NCBI GenBank assembly: GCA_030525245.1
Contig: JAUNFB010000006.1
Span: 1-63,565 of the forward strand
Origin: Erysipelotrichia bacterium
GTDB taxonomy: Bacteria > Bacillota_I > Bacilli_A > Erysipelotrichales > Erysipelotrichaceae
Direction of reading: 5' to 3'
DNA length: 63,565 nt
Shown: positions 55,288 through 63,565 of the stretch, in pieces
Layout: each line of letters begins with the position of its first letter
Position numbering within the stretch: position 1 is the first letter of the stretch
The notes under the pieces: model-generated
Told to the model about the DNA's origin: nothing
Database searches by the model: none
The model's input: the letters and a program-made list of their open reading frames with translations, nothing else
Translations under genes and position numbers: made by a program

Positions 55288-56886
55288 CTAACTATTGACT
55301 TTTTTAAACGATAAATTACCGCTTGTACGTGGAATAAAAGCAAAGTTGCCTATTGTCAGTGAAGTCAAAACATCAACATAAGTGTTGTATAATTTTGAAT
55401 TTGAAACATAAGCAACTTCAATTTCACCTTGCATAAACGATATACGTTCTTTAGTTATTTTCAATGAAAATTCATTACCAATCTGTCCTAATAAAATATT
55501 TCCGTTTTCAAATCGGACATATTTCCTAATGTCTTCAAAATTAGCATTTGTGCCTTCTTGTAAATCGTTCAAGTCCTGTTGAAAGCTGTTAAACTGCATT
55601 TCAAAGTATTGCGAACTTTGTTCAAATACCGTGTTTATTTCCGCAATTAAATCCGCTTTATCGTCCTTAGAATAGTACTTTTCCGATACTTCACTTTTAA
55701 TCTGCGTTGAAGTCTGTTCAATTGCCGATGTCAATTCTTTCTTCAGCTCAATAATCCTATTAGGGATATTTACTTGATAATTATTGACAATGTTTTCTAC
55801 CGTTTCAGCAATCGCACCTAAACCACCGTCATTTTCGGTTAAAGTTAGCTTTTCACCATTTAATGTAATTTTGTTGTTTTTTTGATTAAACAAATCAATA
55901 GTCATCTTTAACGGTATGAAATACTGGTCTATATCGTGATACTTGCTTTTTACTTTAATTTTAGAATACATCTTGAAATTAGATATATCCTTATTGATGT
56001 TTGCCATATCAATTGCACTGATTTGTATTACCGTTGATACTGAGCCGATTGAAGCAAGATAATTATTGCCTTTAGTTAATAAATTTTGCGGAAGTGTTAC
56101 ATCGTCCCAAGTTTGTGTTTTTACAATTCGACCGTACTTTGCTACTGCTTCTGCATTTTCAATATAGTTTTTACCATCATTGACGCTTTCAATAGTTAAA
56201 CGTTCACCTGTTTCTTCGTTTTTACTACCTAAAGGTATTAAAACCGTTGCTACGCTTGAATAGTCTTTATCAAATTTAACCGATAATATATTTTTGCCGA
56301 ACTCAACATATTGGCTGTTTAATGTCGTGAAGTCTTCCAAATAATCAAGATACATTCCGTCATTTTCATACCTAACAACTAAATATCCGCCTAACACATT
56401 TACAAGCTTAGTATTTATAGCATTCCAAGTTGTAGAATAGTCACTATTAGAACGCACAATATAATCATTTGGGTCTGTTACCGTTACATTACCGACAATA
56501 AATTTTTTATCGTCAGATACAGCCGAATTATGCTCATCAATAAACTTTTCAAGCAAGCCTTTGACACTTCCCTTATATTCATAAGGCTTTTGTATAGTGT
56601 CATACAAATACGCTTCACTGCTTTCACAATACACATTAAGACTTTTATTTGTATTCGTTGTTAATTCTATTACTCGTCCTTTAAATATTATCGTATCGTT
56701 TTGGTACACCGTCAGTATTGACGTTAATTCCTTTACAGCATTGTAAAAAGGGTGATTTGAGTAAATTGTAAACTCAAAAGACCCTATTTTATTTTGTTCT
56801 AAATTGACTTTCGGATTAAATATCTTTAATTTATCAATGTGGATATCGTGAATGATATCACCGTTTAACAGTATTTTATATATCAT
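55288..56886 (-). CDS. Phage tail protein (Tal/prophage endopeptidase tail type)
   Basis: A 532-residue tail-tip protein. The first ~370 residues ('IYKILLNGDIIHDIHIDKLKIFNP' region, 'FEFTIYSNHPFYNAV', 'TWNAINTKLVNVLGGYLVVRY') match the N-terminal baseplate hub of Gram-positive siphophages. A coiled-coil segment (about 385-460) leads to a small beta domain. No clear peptidase motif was seen, so it may be purely structural. It directly follows the Dit gene. Confidence 0.85.
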   Translation of the reverse strand: MIYKILLNGDIIHDIHIDKLKIFNPKVNLEQNKIGSFEFTIYSNHPFYNAVKELTSILTVYQNDTIIFKGRVIELTTNTNKSLNVYCESSEAYLYDTIQKPYEYKGSVKGLLEKFIDEHNSAVSDDKKFIVGNVTVTDPNDYIVRSNSDYSTTWNAINTKLVNVLGGYLVVRYENDGMYLDYLEDFTTLNSQYVEFGKNILSVKFDKDYSSVATVLIPLGSKNEETGERLTIESVNDGKNYIENAEAVAKYGRIVKTQTWDDVTLPQNLLTKGNNYLASIGSVSTVIQISAIDMANINKDISNFKMYSKIKVKSKYHDIDQYFIPLKMTIDLFNQKNNKITLNGEKLTLTENDGGLGAIAETVENIVNNYQVNIPNRIIELKKELTSAIEQTSTQIKSEVSEKYYSKDDKADLIAEINTVFEQSSQYFEMQFNSFQQDLNDLQEGTNANFEDIRKYVRFENGNILLGQIGNEFSLKITKERISFMQGEIEVAYVSNSKLYNTYVDVLTSLTIGNFAFIPRTSGNLSFKKVNS

Positions 56887-56887
56887 C

Positions 56888-57538
56888 TTAAATAGTCCCT
56901 TCTTGATAAGTTATTGTTACTTGTCCGGAACCGTCAAATTCCAAATCGTTGTCTCCTTGAACAAAAACAATATCACTGTATTTAACCGTGTTACTTAACG
57001 AATAAGTAGAATTGTTAAATTTCATTGTCATCGGACTGCTTACCGTGAATGTAGGTATTGTTTCCATTCTTGCACAAACGCACTTTATATTAGTTTTACC
57101 GCTTATTTGTCGTTTAACGATAGTCTTATCTTGTTTTAACTTATAAGGCTCACAAACGGCTTTTAATACGATTTTAGCCAATCTTTTTGATGACGTATAT
57201 TTGTCTAAGGAAACACGTCCAATAAAGTACCAAGCCTTATTGTTATCAAAGGTAATTTTGAACGTTTTACCGTGTAAATACGCCGTTATTATATCCAACT
57301 TGTCAGTCCATCTTAATTTATCATCGAGTGCGGTAAAATTCATCGTGATATTTCTATCATCGTAAAATACTTCACCGTACACTTCCGTTAAATCTATCGT
57401 ACCGCTACCACCGATTATATCAACATACTCCGTTTTAATTGATGGTATTCCAATATCAACGGAAGAAAGGAGAAGACCCCAATCATCGTATGAATGCATT
57501 GATGTATTACCGCCTGCAAATGTTACTCCGTTAATCAT
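56888..57538 (-). CDS. Distal tail protein (Dit)
   Basis: A 216-residue baseplate hub protein joining the tail tube to the tip. It has the usual Dit start ('GVTFAGGNTSMHSYDDWGLLL' region) and the 'DIIGGSGTIDLTEVYGEVFYDDR' stretch, followed by a strand-rich galectin-like C-terminal part. It overlaps the tape-measure gene by 4 bp. Position between tape measure and Tal supports the call. Confidence 0.88.
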   Translation of the reverse strand: MINGVTFAGGNTSMHSYDDWGLLLSSVDIGIPSIKTEYVDIIGGSGTIDLTEVYGEVFYDDRNITMNFTALDDKLRWTDKLDIITAYLHGKTFKITFDNNKAWYFIGRVSLDKYTSSKRLAKIVLKAVCEPYKLKQDKTIVKRQISGKTNIKCVCARMETIPTFTVSSPMTMKFNNSTYSLSNTVKYSDIVFVQGDNDLEFDGSGQVTITYQEGTI

Positions 57539-59865
57539 TGTCTGTCCTTTCTCCTTTTAATAACGCCTAATTCATAGTCAATCGGTGATGATAATTCACC
57601 AACTAAAGTACCTGTATCAAGCACTAAATTTCGGTTGTTCAACTGCGGTAAATAATCGCTTAACAACTCTAAAATCGAATACAGTAAATCTTCAATTGTC
57701 AAATTTTGCTCTCTTACCGCACTGCGTACATAACCTTGCAAATCACTTATTGGCGCAATAGCTTCTGCTCCGGCTTCACCGCCAACCATTGCACTATTCT
57801 TAAACGGATTAAATCCAAATAATGTAGGTTGCTTTAAAATACCGCCTTCTTTGTACCAATCAATACTGAATTTCGGTACTTTTGGCGGTAGCAAACTAAA
57901 TTCACCATCAATTTTAACGTGTGGCATTTTTAGTTTCGGCAGAGACCACTCAAATTTAAAGAATGATTTAATTTTGTCAATCGCACCTTTTACAAAGTCT
58001 TTTGCATTACTGATTTTTTCTTTAATCTTATCGTAAATACCACCAAAAATATCTGATACAATCCCAAATACTGCATTAAATGACGCACTGAAGTTATCCC
58101 AAATTTGTTTTAATAACGTTTTAACAACATTAAAAACGGTGCTTAACACGGTTTTAATAGTGTTAAATATTCCGGAAAAGATACTTGATACAAAATCCTT
58201 GATACCTTGCCATATTTTCGACCAATCGCCGGCAAACACTCCGCTTAGAAATGTGATTACAGCTTCCAAAATAGGCTTTAATACTGTATTCCAAAGAGCA
58301 ACAATGCCATTAAATACTGCCGAAACAACATTGAAAATATTGTTAAAAGTCTTTTTAATGAACGGTAATATATATGTTTCTAAATAATTACCTATCACTT
58401 CAAATAAAGGCTGTAAAACTTCGTTCCACCAATTAGATAATGTCTCTAACACACTACTGATTGTCTCGCTGATTTGCGGTATTAACTGAATAATAAAATC
58501 TATTGCTTCAGTCACAATATCTCGTATAGTTGTTATTAACGGCGATAACACGCTATCCCATATGGCTTGCAATGTTGCGACAAGTGCATTCCACGCTTCT
58601 TGCAGAGAAGGGAAAATCGTTGTCCAAGCTTCGCTAATTACGTTCCACCATTCTTGTACTTTTTCAATTACCGGTTGAAGGAACTCTTTAATTTGATTTA
58701 GCGCACTTTGCCATATTTCAGCCATTCCGGGTATTCCGCCTACAATTCCGTCAAATAATTGCGGAACTAATGCTAATATTGAATTTCCTAATTCTTTAAA
58801 GGCGTCTATAAACATCGGAAACGATTGAACTAATACGCTAATTAGTGTAGGTATCGCTTCAACTAAACCCTGCATTAATGCGATAGCTCCGGTGATTAAA
58901 GACGGCAATAAAGACTCTACTAATGGTGGTAACAGTGGCGCTAAACCTTTAATTAAATCCGGTATTTTTGATAAAACCGTTTGAACACGTGGCAATATGT
59001 TTTTTGCGACTGTTTCAAATGATATAAATACATTTTGCAGTAGCTCATCAAAGTTTTGCGTATCATCGGCTAAACCTACCATTAAATTAGCCCAAGCACC
59101 TTTTAAGGAATTGATACTTCCTTGAATAGTTGTAGAAGCTTCTAATGCTGTCGTCCCGGTAATGTCCAAAGACGTTTGTATAACGCTTATAGCATTAATA
59201 ATATTGTCGAAAGACATACTGCTTTCATCTACCGTAACACCTAACTTTTTTTGTATGTCGGTCATTTTTGACGCATTTTCAATAAGACGTTTCATTTCTT
59301 CTTGTGTACCGCCATAGCCTAATTTCAAATTGTCCAACATCGTATAATTTTGCTTTGCAAAACCTTGATAAGCGTTTTGAATACTTGCTATATCAGTACC
59401 CATTTTATTGGCGTTATCCGACATATCTGTAATAGCTCTATTGGTATACTCAACAGCTTTATCTGTATTGCCTTCTAATCCTTGCAATAAAGAAGCACTG
59501 AAGCTTGTAGCTGTTTCCATATATTCATTTGCTGATAAACCTTGATTTAAGTATGCTTTTTTCGCATATTCCATCAACTTATCAGAACTATCCTTAAATA
59601 GCGTTTCTACACCACCTACAAGTTGTTCGTAATTACCATAAGCGTCAATTGATTGTTTAAGCAAAAAGCTTATTGCTGTAGCTCCGGCACTTATTCCAAC
59701 CGCCATAACCTTACCGGCTTTTACGGCTACTTCGCCTATTTTTGTTAACGCATTACCTATTTTTGATGATGATTCTTCTGCGTGGTCGGTTAACTCATTC
59801 AAATTTTTCTTTGCTTCATCATTGTTGATTATTATTTTTCCGACAAGTGAAAATAAATCTACCAT
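57535..59865 (-). CDS. Tail tape measure protein
   Basis: A 776-residue protein. The N-terminal helical domain ('DEAKKNLNELTDHAEESSSKIG') is followed by hydrophobic segments and long repeated Trp/Phe-containing helices ('WNVISEAWTTIFPSLQEAWNALV'). The C-terminal part includes 'AMVGGEAGAEAIAPIS'. This is the standard tape-measure pattern; the length predicts a fairly short siphovirus tail. Start follows AGGGGG. The gene lies between the tail chaperone genes and dit. Confidence 0.92.
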   Translation of the reverse strand: MVDLFSLVGKIIINNDEAKKNLNELTDHAEESSSKIGNALTKIGEVAVKAGKVMAVGISAGATAISFLLKQSIDAYGNYEQLVGGVETLFKDSSDKLMEYAKKAYLNQGLSANEYMETATSFSASLLQGLEGNTDKAVEYTNRAITDMSDNANKMGTDIASIQNAYQGFAKQNYTMLDNLKLGYGGTQEEMKRLIENASKMTDIQKKLGVTVDESSMSFDNIINAISVIQTSLDITGTTALEASTTIQGSINSLKGAWANLMVGLADDTQNFDELLQNVFISFETVAKNILPRVQTVLSKIPDLIKGLAPLLPPLVESLLPSLITGAIALMQGLVEAIPTLISVLVQSFPMFIDAFKELGNSILALVPQLFDGIVGGIPGMAEIWQSALNQIKEFLQPVIEKVQEWWNVISEAWTTIFPSLQEAWNALVATLQAIWDSVLSPLITTIRDIVTEAIDFIIQLIPQISETISSVLETLSNWWNEVLQPLFEVIGNYLETYILPFIKKTFNNIFNVVSAVFNGIVALWNTVLKPILEAVITFLSGVFAGDWSKIWQGIKDFVSSIFSGIFNTIKTVLSTVFNVVKTLLKQIWDNFSASFNAVFGIVSDIFGGIYDKIKEKISNAKDFVKGAIDKIKSFFKFEWSLPKLKMPHVKIDGEFSLLPPKVPKFSIDWYKEGGILKQPTLFGFNPFKNSAMVGGEAGAEAIAPISDLQGYVRSAVREQNLTIEDLLYSILELLSDYLPQLNNRNLVLDTGTLVGELSSPIDYELGVIKRRKDRQ

Positions 59866-59868
59866 AAT

Positions 59869-60153
59869 TTACCCCCTTTCTACCGAAAAGGATTTTAATA
59901 TTTCACTTGATTTATTAATTTCAATCGTGATTTCTTTTTGGCTTAATTCTTTAGGTCTGTCAACATTGGTCATTACTTTCTTTTTCCATTTTTCAAAACT
60001 TTCACTCGGATATGAATGTAAATATAAGTCCCATAATTTCCGCTCGTTTTCTTGCTCAAAAAGATAATTAATGCCAATCAATAAATTCCCACTGTCCATT
60101 AATCCTTGTAAATAATTAAATGGACTTGCGTATCTGTGATACAACAAGTCCAT
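59869..60153 (-). CDS. Tail assembly chaperone, second protein
   Basis: A 94-residue protein in the position of the G-T chaperone extension, between chaperone 1 and the tape measure. It begins 'MDLLYHRYASPFNYLQGLMDSG' in outline, and contains 'KLWDLYLHSYPSESFEKW'. It has its own ATG 5 bp after the upstream stop, with GGAG about 11 bp before. No slippery heptamer was seen, so it is probably made by re-initiation rather than frameshifting. Confidence 0.7.
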   Translation of the reverse strand: MDLLYHRYASPFNYLQGLMDSGNLLIGINYLFEQENERKLWDLYLHSYPSESFEKWKKKVMTNVDRPKELSQKEITIEINKSSEILKSFSVERG

Positions 60154-60158
60154 CGTTT

Positions 60159-60572
60159 TTAATTCTCCGTGTTGAATAATTGAATGGCTTGCGTAAAAAG
60201 TTCGGTAAATTCCTTTTGTGTTACGAAGTCTTTAATCATTGTGATAAATGTAGCAATATCTAAATCTTTAATTTGTACTAATGACAAATTACTTGTTGCT
60301 TCCAATAAAGCATAGATTTCATCTTTACACTCTGTAATACGTTCGATAATAACTTGAGCAACATTAAACATTGCAGCACCTATTTCAGCGTAATCCTTAT
60401 CATTTGCTTTTTTATTATCTTTTTGTTGCTTGATAATCTCATCCAATCCGTCTCGATAAGCATTGCTTAAACTTTTTAAGTTTATTTTTTTAACTAAATT
60501 TAATACCAAAAATAAATCATCAGCTTTTAGCTGCCTAAATTCGTATACTTTTTTTACTTCTGTATCAGCCAT
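60159..60572 (-). CDS. Tail assembly chaperone, first protein
   Basis: A 137-residue helical protein ('EFRQLKADDLFLVLNLVKKIN', partly shown), typical of the gp14/gpG tail chaperone that coats the tape measure before tube assembly. It lies after the major tail protein gene and before the second chaperone gene, the classical order. No membrane segment or other domain. Confidence 0.8.
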   Translation of the reverse strand: MADTEVKKVYEFRQLKADDLFLVLNLVKKINLKSLSNAYRDGLDEIIKQQKDNKKANDKDYAEIGAAMFNVAQVIIERITECKDEIYALLEATSNLSLVQIKDLDIATFITMIKDFVTQKEFTELFTQAIQLFNTEN

Positions 60573-60589
60573 TCTTTATATCCTTTCAA

Positions 60590-61177
60590 TTATTCTGTCG
60601 CAGACGGAAAATAAATTTCATACGGAAGATGATATAAGTCATCCTGCGTAATATCTGCGTGACATTCAAATGTGCAAGCGTATGTTGCTTGCGTTTTATT
60701 TTTGCCTTCCAATTCAAAAGCACTTGTACATAATGCATTTGGCAAAATGACAATTACTTGTTTACCATCAGTTAATGTACCAACAAAGGCAACATTTTTC
60801 AAAAAATCATCATCTGTTAATATTGCTTTTGATTTGTACACTTTATAGCCGGTTACCGTAGCTGTTGTGTCTTCCACCAAATGCAAAGCGTCAACCACTC
60901 TGCCTTCCATTACTTCAGTGAAGTTGGCTTCAATCGTTGCTGTTTCGCCAACTTTGAACTTAGCACCTTTTACGGCTACTGTTGCACCGTCCAATTCGGC
61001 GTTTATGTATTCCGGTGTAATGGATAATTTTCCACCACCGCTCGTAGCACCTAATACCGTACCTGTCCAAGCATTTGTTTTATACTCTAAGTTTTTATAA
61101 AAGGTTCCTGCACTGAACATTAAATTTTTAGGCGTATCGGCTGTAATGCCGTGTGTTTTTAATGCATAATCACTCAT
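60590..61177 (-). CDS. Major tail tube protein
   Basis: A 195-residue tail tube subunit. The N-terminus 'SDYALKTHGITADTPKNLMF' and 'LGATSGGGKLSITPEY' fit the siphovirus major tail protein family, with a beta-rich body. ATG 61177 is chosen because AAGGAG precedes it. It lies between tail-completion and chaperone genes. Confidence 0.85.
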   Translation of the reverse strand: MSDYALKTHGITADTPKNLMFSAGTFYKNLEYKTNAWTGTVLGATSGGGKLSITPEYINAELDGATVAVKGAKFKVGETATIEANFTEVMEGRVVDALHLVEDTTATVTGYKVYKSKAILTDDDFLKNVAFVGTLTDGKQVIVILPNALCTSAFELEGKNKTQATYACTFECHADITQDDLYHLPYEIYFPSATE

Positions 61178-61548
61178 TGTTTTTCTCCTTCCCAATATGT
61201 GATATCTAAATGTATTTCCATTTTGAATAAATCTGCGTCATCAGTTCTAACCGGATAAGCACTGTTATATGAAATATGTGCTACCACATTATCCTTGGAT
61301 ACTTGCAAATCTCGGAAATGTTCTTTTATTTTTTGATGTAAATTAATTAAGTTTATCTGGCTTCCCCTATTCCAACATTCAAGCAACATATCACCGCTGT
61401 TTGAATTGTCTTCATAAGAATAACCGTTTTGCGTAAATTCTCCTGTAACATACGGATAAACAACTGTCGGTGCATTGTTATAAAGATAATAATATTCAAT
61501 GCTTAATGCCGTCATTTGCTCTTCAATTATTTTCAAGATTTCCTTCAT
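61174..61548 (-). CDS. Tail terminator / tail completion protein
   Basis: A 124-residue alpha/beta protein ('EEQMTALSIEYYYLYNNAP', 'YPYVTGEFTQNGYSYED'), in the position of the tail terminator that caps the tube. It overlaps the major tail gene by 4 bp and abuts the gp10-like gene. The call relies on gene order and a general family look. Confidence 0.72.
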   Translation of the reverse strand: MKEILKIIEEQMTALSIEYYYLYNNAPTVVYPYVTGEFTQNGYSYEDNSNSGDMLLECWNRGSQINLINLHQKIKEHFRDLQVSKDNVVAHISYNSAYPVRTDDADLFKMEIHLDITYWEGEKQ

Positions 61549-61967
61549 TATATTTCTCCGAATATTTTCTTCGCACGATTTTTTACCTTTTCTTTTTTCT
61601 GTTCAAAAGCGTGATACAACATTCGCATAGGACGATTTCCGTGAGTAAAGATTGTTTTACCGGTTTTAGGGTCTTTATAAGCCCAACCGCCTTTTCGTCC
61701 GTTACCGTTTAAGGCATATTCACCTGTTCCGAATTCCTGCCAAATAGCATATTCTAAACTTGAACCTACATAAGCCGTTTTTTCTTGTTCATCTACAAAA
61801 CTATCGGTTTGAAATGAAGCTTTTAACGCTCCTGTATCAACCGGTGAATTTCTTGAAGCCTGACTTGCTATGCTGTCTTTTGCTTCTTCCAAAAATGCAC
61901 CTGCTTTTTCATCCAACTTTGCAAATACTTCAAGCCTAAAATCTTCAAACTTAACATTATCGTTCAT
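61548..61967 (-). CDS. HK97 gp10-family neck/tail completion protein
   Basis: A 139-residue protein with the characteristic 'RNSPVDTGALKASF' and 'YAIWQEFGTGEY' motifs of the HK97 gp10 family, which helps join head and tail. The basic C-terminus is typical. It is tightly packed with the genes on either side. Confidence 0.9.
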   Translation of the reverse strand: MNDNVKFEDFRLEVFAKLDEKAGAFLEEAKDSIASQASRNSPVDTGALKASFQTDSFVDEQEKTAYVGSSLEYAIWQEFGTGEYALNGNGRKGGWAYKDPKTGKTIFTHGNRPMRMLYHAFEQKKEKVKNRAKKIFGEI

Positions 61968-62297
61968 TCAATCACCTACATACTTCAAAAATAGTTCAAG
62001 TTGGTAATTCAATTCCATCGGATTATCAATCAACACTATCTCATAATGCTTACCGGCAATCGTTAATCGGCACTCGCTTTCTTCAACGTCCAAAGGTTGC
62101 CAATCGCAAATAAAAACGTGCGTGCTTTCTTGAATTTTAGCGTTATAATTTTGATAATCTGCACTACCGTTAGATAAGTCAAGCCAACCGTATAATGTCT
62201 TTAACGTTTGCCAATCTTTAACGCCTTCGCCTATTTCGTTTTTTGTAACTGTCTTAACTTCCAATAAAGCCTTAATATTACCGTTTACTTTTTTCAT
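61968..62297 (-). CDS. Head closure / head-tail adaptor protein (SPP1 gp16-like)
   Basis: A 109-residue beta-barrel-type protein ('DWQTLKTLYGWLDLSNGS', 'ESTHVFICDW', 'GKHYEIVLIDNPMEL'), typical of head-tail joining stoppers. Its position between the connector and gp10-like genes is conserved in siphophages. It overlaps the connector gene by 4 bp. Confidence 0.83.
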   Translation of the reverse strand: MKKVNGNIKALLEVKTVTKNEIGEGVKDWQTLKTLYGWLDLSNGSADYQNYNAKIQESTHVFICDWQPLDVEESECRLTIAGKHYEIVLIDNPMELNYQLELFLKYVGD

Positions 62298-62833
62298 ACT
62301 TTAAATCTCATATGAGTCGCACAAAATCCGAACAATTTAGACGGATAACCATTAATAGTGTTACTTGCGTCATAATTAACGTAAGATACGCTATGACGTG
62401 ATATACTTTCGCTTGCTATTCCTTCGTGATTGTCTCGTTCAAATACGTCCCATTTTAACAGATTAATTGCTCCTTCGATAATTTCATCCGGATATTGTAT
62501 CTTAGTTACCAACACTTCATCACTTGAATACAATGTTTCACCAATTTCAATGTTATCAGCGGTTAATTTGCTAATAACATATAAGCCGTTGTTTAATCCG
62601 CCATCGTTCAACTGAATTGTGTCCTTTTCCCTAAATATCCAATTACCCTTTAGATAAGTCAATATATTGCTGTTAGCCGAACATATACATCTGACTTGTC
62701 TGTTTTGGAAATTATTATGCGTATAGGCTCTTATCGTGCTTTCTATTGTCTTTAATTTACGCTTTAATAAATCATCATTTACATCCTTAAAATCGCTATA
62801 TAAAGCCTTTAATTCGTCTGTTGATATTAACAT
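62294..62833 (-). CDS. Head-tail connector protein (gp6/gp15-like)
   Basis: A 179-residue helical adaptor. The start 'MLISTDELKALYSDFKDVND' and 'KLKTIESTIRAYTHNNFQNR' match the DNA-packaging/connector family that binds the portal. Start has AAGGAAG. It follows the major capsid gene after a terminator-like hairpin. Confidence 0.83.
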   Translation of the reverse strand: MLISTDELKALYSDFKDVNDDLLKRKLKTIESTIRAYTHNNFQNRQVRCICSANSNILTYLKGNWIFREKDTIQLNDGGLNNGLYVISKLTADNIEIGETLYSSDEVLVTKIQYPDEIIEGAINLLKWDVFERDNHEGIASESISRHSVSYVNYDASNTINGYPSKLFGFCATHMRFKV

Positions 62834-62853
62834 ATGACTTCCTTTCTAATATC

Positions 62854-62881
62854 GAAAAGGAAGCCCATTAATAGGCTTCCT
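62854..62881 (-). terminator. Hairpin terminator after the major capsid gene
   Basis: An 8-bp stem (62858-62865 with 62874-62881) followed by TTTTC on the minus strand, overlapping the capsid stop codon. Probably a partial terminator that raises capsid over tail expression. Confidence 0.65.
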
Positions 62882-63565
62882 ATACGGTTGCTACTTGCAA
62901 CGACTTAACATTAACAACCTTGCTATCGTTAGTTAATGCAACAACATACATCTTATCGCCGGTAATTTCTGTTGTACGGGTTTTTGACTTTCTTTCAGTT
63001 TCAATATTGGTATCTCTCTTAACAAAGATAGTCAATGCCGGACTTTCATCATCGGTTTCAGTGGTGACCAACTTAACAAGCGGATTTACATAATACTTAG
63101 TGGTTGCCGCCTTAACATAGTCACCAACCGCAATTTTAGGGAATACCTTACCTTGGTAAGTTGCTATATTGCTTGCTGTGATTTGAGTAGCACCATCGGC
63201 AGAAGCAACCTTGTCATACTCGGTCAACATAACTTTCTTAGAAGTAACTACACGTGCATTACCAATCATACCGATTTCACCGGTTGCAATTACTTCGTTG
63301 TTATACTTTTCTTTTGAAATGAAATTAGCATCTTTTCTCAATTGAGTTACCTGTTTCGGATGAACGAAGATAACCTTTTCGCTGTTTTCTTCTTCATCGA
63401 AAACGTCAATACCGTCAACAACGGTCTCGTATGACATTATTTTAGTTGAAGTATATATTGTTTTCGCATTATACAATTCATTCATACAATCCATATCACA
63501 TTTAGAAGCAATAGAGTTACCCATTTGATTAGATAATTCGCCTACCGGATTACCATAACCGCTCA
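62880..63565 (-). CDS. Major capsid protein, N4-gp56-like (5' end outside the window)
   Basis: At least 227 residues; the frame is open to the window edge, so the N-terminus is missing. The visible part includes 'MSYETVVDGIDVFDEEENSE', 'VIFVHPKQVTQLRKDANF', 'GEIGMIGNARVVTSKKV' and 'RDTNIETERKSKTRTTEI', which fit N4-gp56/HK97-fold capsid proteins. It is the most upstream visible late gene; scaffold, portal and terminase should follow to the right of the window. ATG 63524 is internal, since coding-like sequence continues above it. Confidence 0.85.
   Translation of the reverse strand, partial: SGYGNPVGELSNQMGNSIASKCDMDCMNELYNAKTIYTSTKIMSYETVVDGIDVFDEEENSEKVIFVHPKQVTQLRKDANFISKEKYNNEVIATGEIGMIGNARVVTSKKVMLTEYDKVASADGATQITASNIATYQGKVFPKIAVGDYVKAATTKYYVNPLVKLVTTETDDESPALTIFVKRDTNIETERKSKTRTTEITGDKMYVVALTNDSKVVNVKSLQVATV

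Larger units (their letters stand above)
48075..63565. mobile_element. Siphovirus-type prophage (partial, continues beyond the window)
   Basis: Ordered head, connector, tail, fibre and lysis genes all on the minus strand from 63565 to 49971, then cargo genes, then a broken host gene at about 48.1 kb. Integrase, repressor, replication and terminase genes were not seen and should lie to the right. Confidence 0.9.

Noticed and set aside
60140..60175. Programmed -1 frameshift between the two tail chaperone genes
   Set aside because: No slippery heptamer precedes the first stop codon, and the second gene has its own ATG and a plausible ribosome site.

Overview
This AT-rich window reads as chromosomal DNA of a low-G+C Gram-positive (Bacillota) gut commensal, most plausibly of the Erysipelotrichia. 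That placement is an inference from a methionine T-box, several PTS systems, LicT/LicR-type PRD regulators, an Ami-type oligopeptide permease, a sortase-anchored surface protein and a bile salt hydrolase. No rRNA or tRNA gene was seen.

Layout: (1) 0.1-4.7 kb: a beta-helix surface adhesin split by a frameshift, a GntR/UTRA regulator and a small unknown gene. (2) 5.0-11.3 kb: housekeeping genes tsaC-upp and metG-rlmH, the latter behind a Met T-box, plus three tandem paralogous lipoproteins. (3) 11.3-16.3 kb: a sugar PTS operon (EIIA, LicT-type antiterminator, EIIBC, iron alcohol dehydrogenase, class II aldolase) with two RAT/terminator switches. (4) 16.3-25.4 kb: oppABCDF with unusual subunit architectures and a degenerate ApbE-like last gene. 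(5) 25.5-27.7 kb: udp, an RluA-family pseudouridine synthase and a lipoprotein. (6) 27.9-36.4 kb: a cellobiose-type PTS operon with an Old-Yellow-Enzyme reductase, an unknown protein and a 6-phospho-beta-glucosidase, divergent from a LicR-like activator. (7) 36.4-37.8 kb: a HigBA-type locus whose toxin carries an internal deletion. (8) 38.2-43.8 kb: a clearly more GC-rich eight-gene operon (two methyltransferases, two ATC-hydrolase-like proteins, two membrane proteins, an alpha/beta hydrolase, a ZIP transporter), probably acquired and joined by ATGA coupling to a resident metallo-hydrolase gene. (9) 44.8-48.1 kb: bile salt hydrolase, PAP2 phosphatase, and EIID/EIIC of a mannose-family PTS. (10) 48.1-63.6 kb: a siphovirus-type prophage inserted in the EIIC gene. 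Its late genes run right to left from major capsid (cut by the window edge) through connectors, tail, tape measure and fibres to holin and endolysin, followed by a putative RHH/Panacea cargo module and a tiny peptide gene framed by inverted repeats.

The main points for follow-up are the apparently circularly permuted OppA, the coiled-coil insertion in OppD, the deleted HigB with its operators retained, the foreign ATC-hydrolase/methyltransferase operon, the prophage-split PTS gene and the small prophage peptide locus. All assignments are from reading sequence and recalled family motifs; no database search was made.
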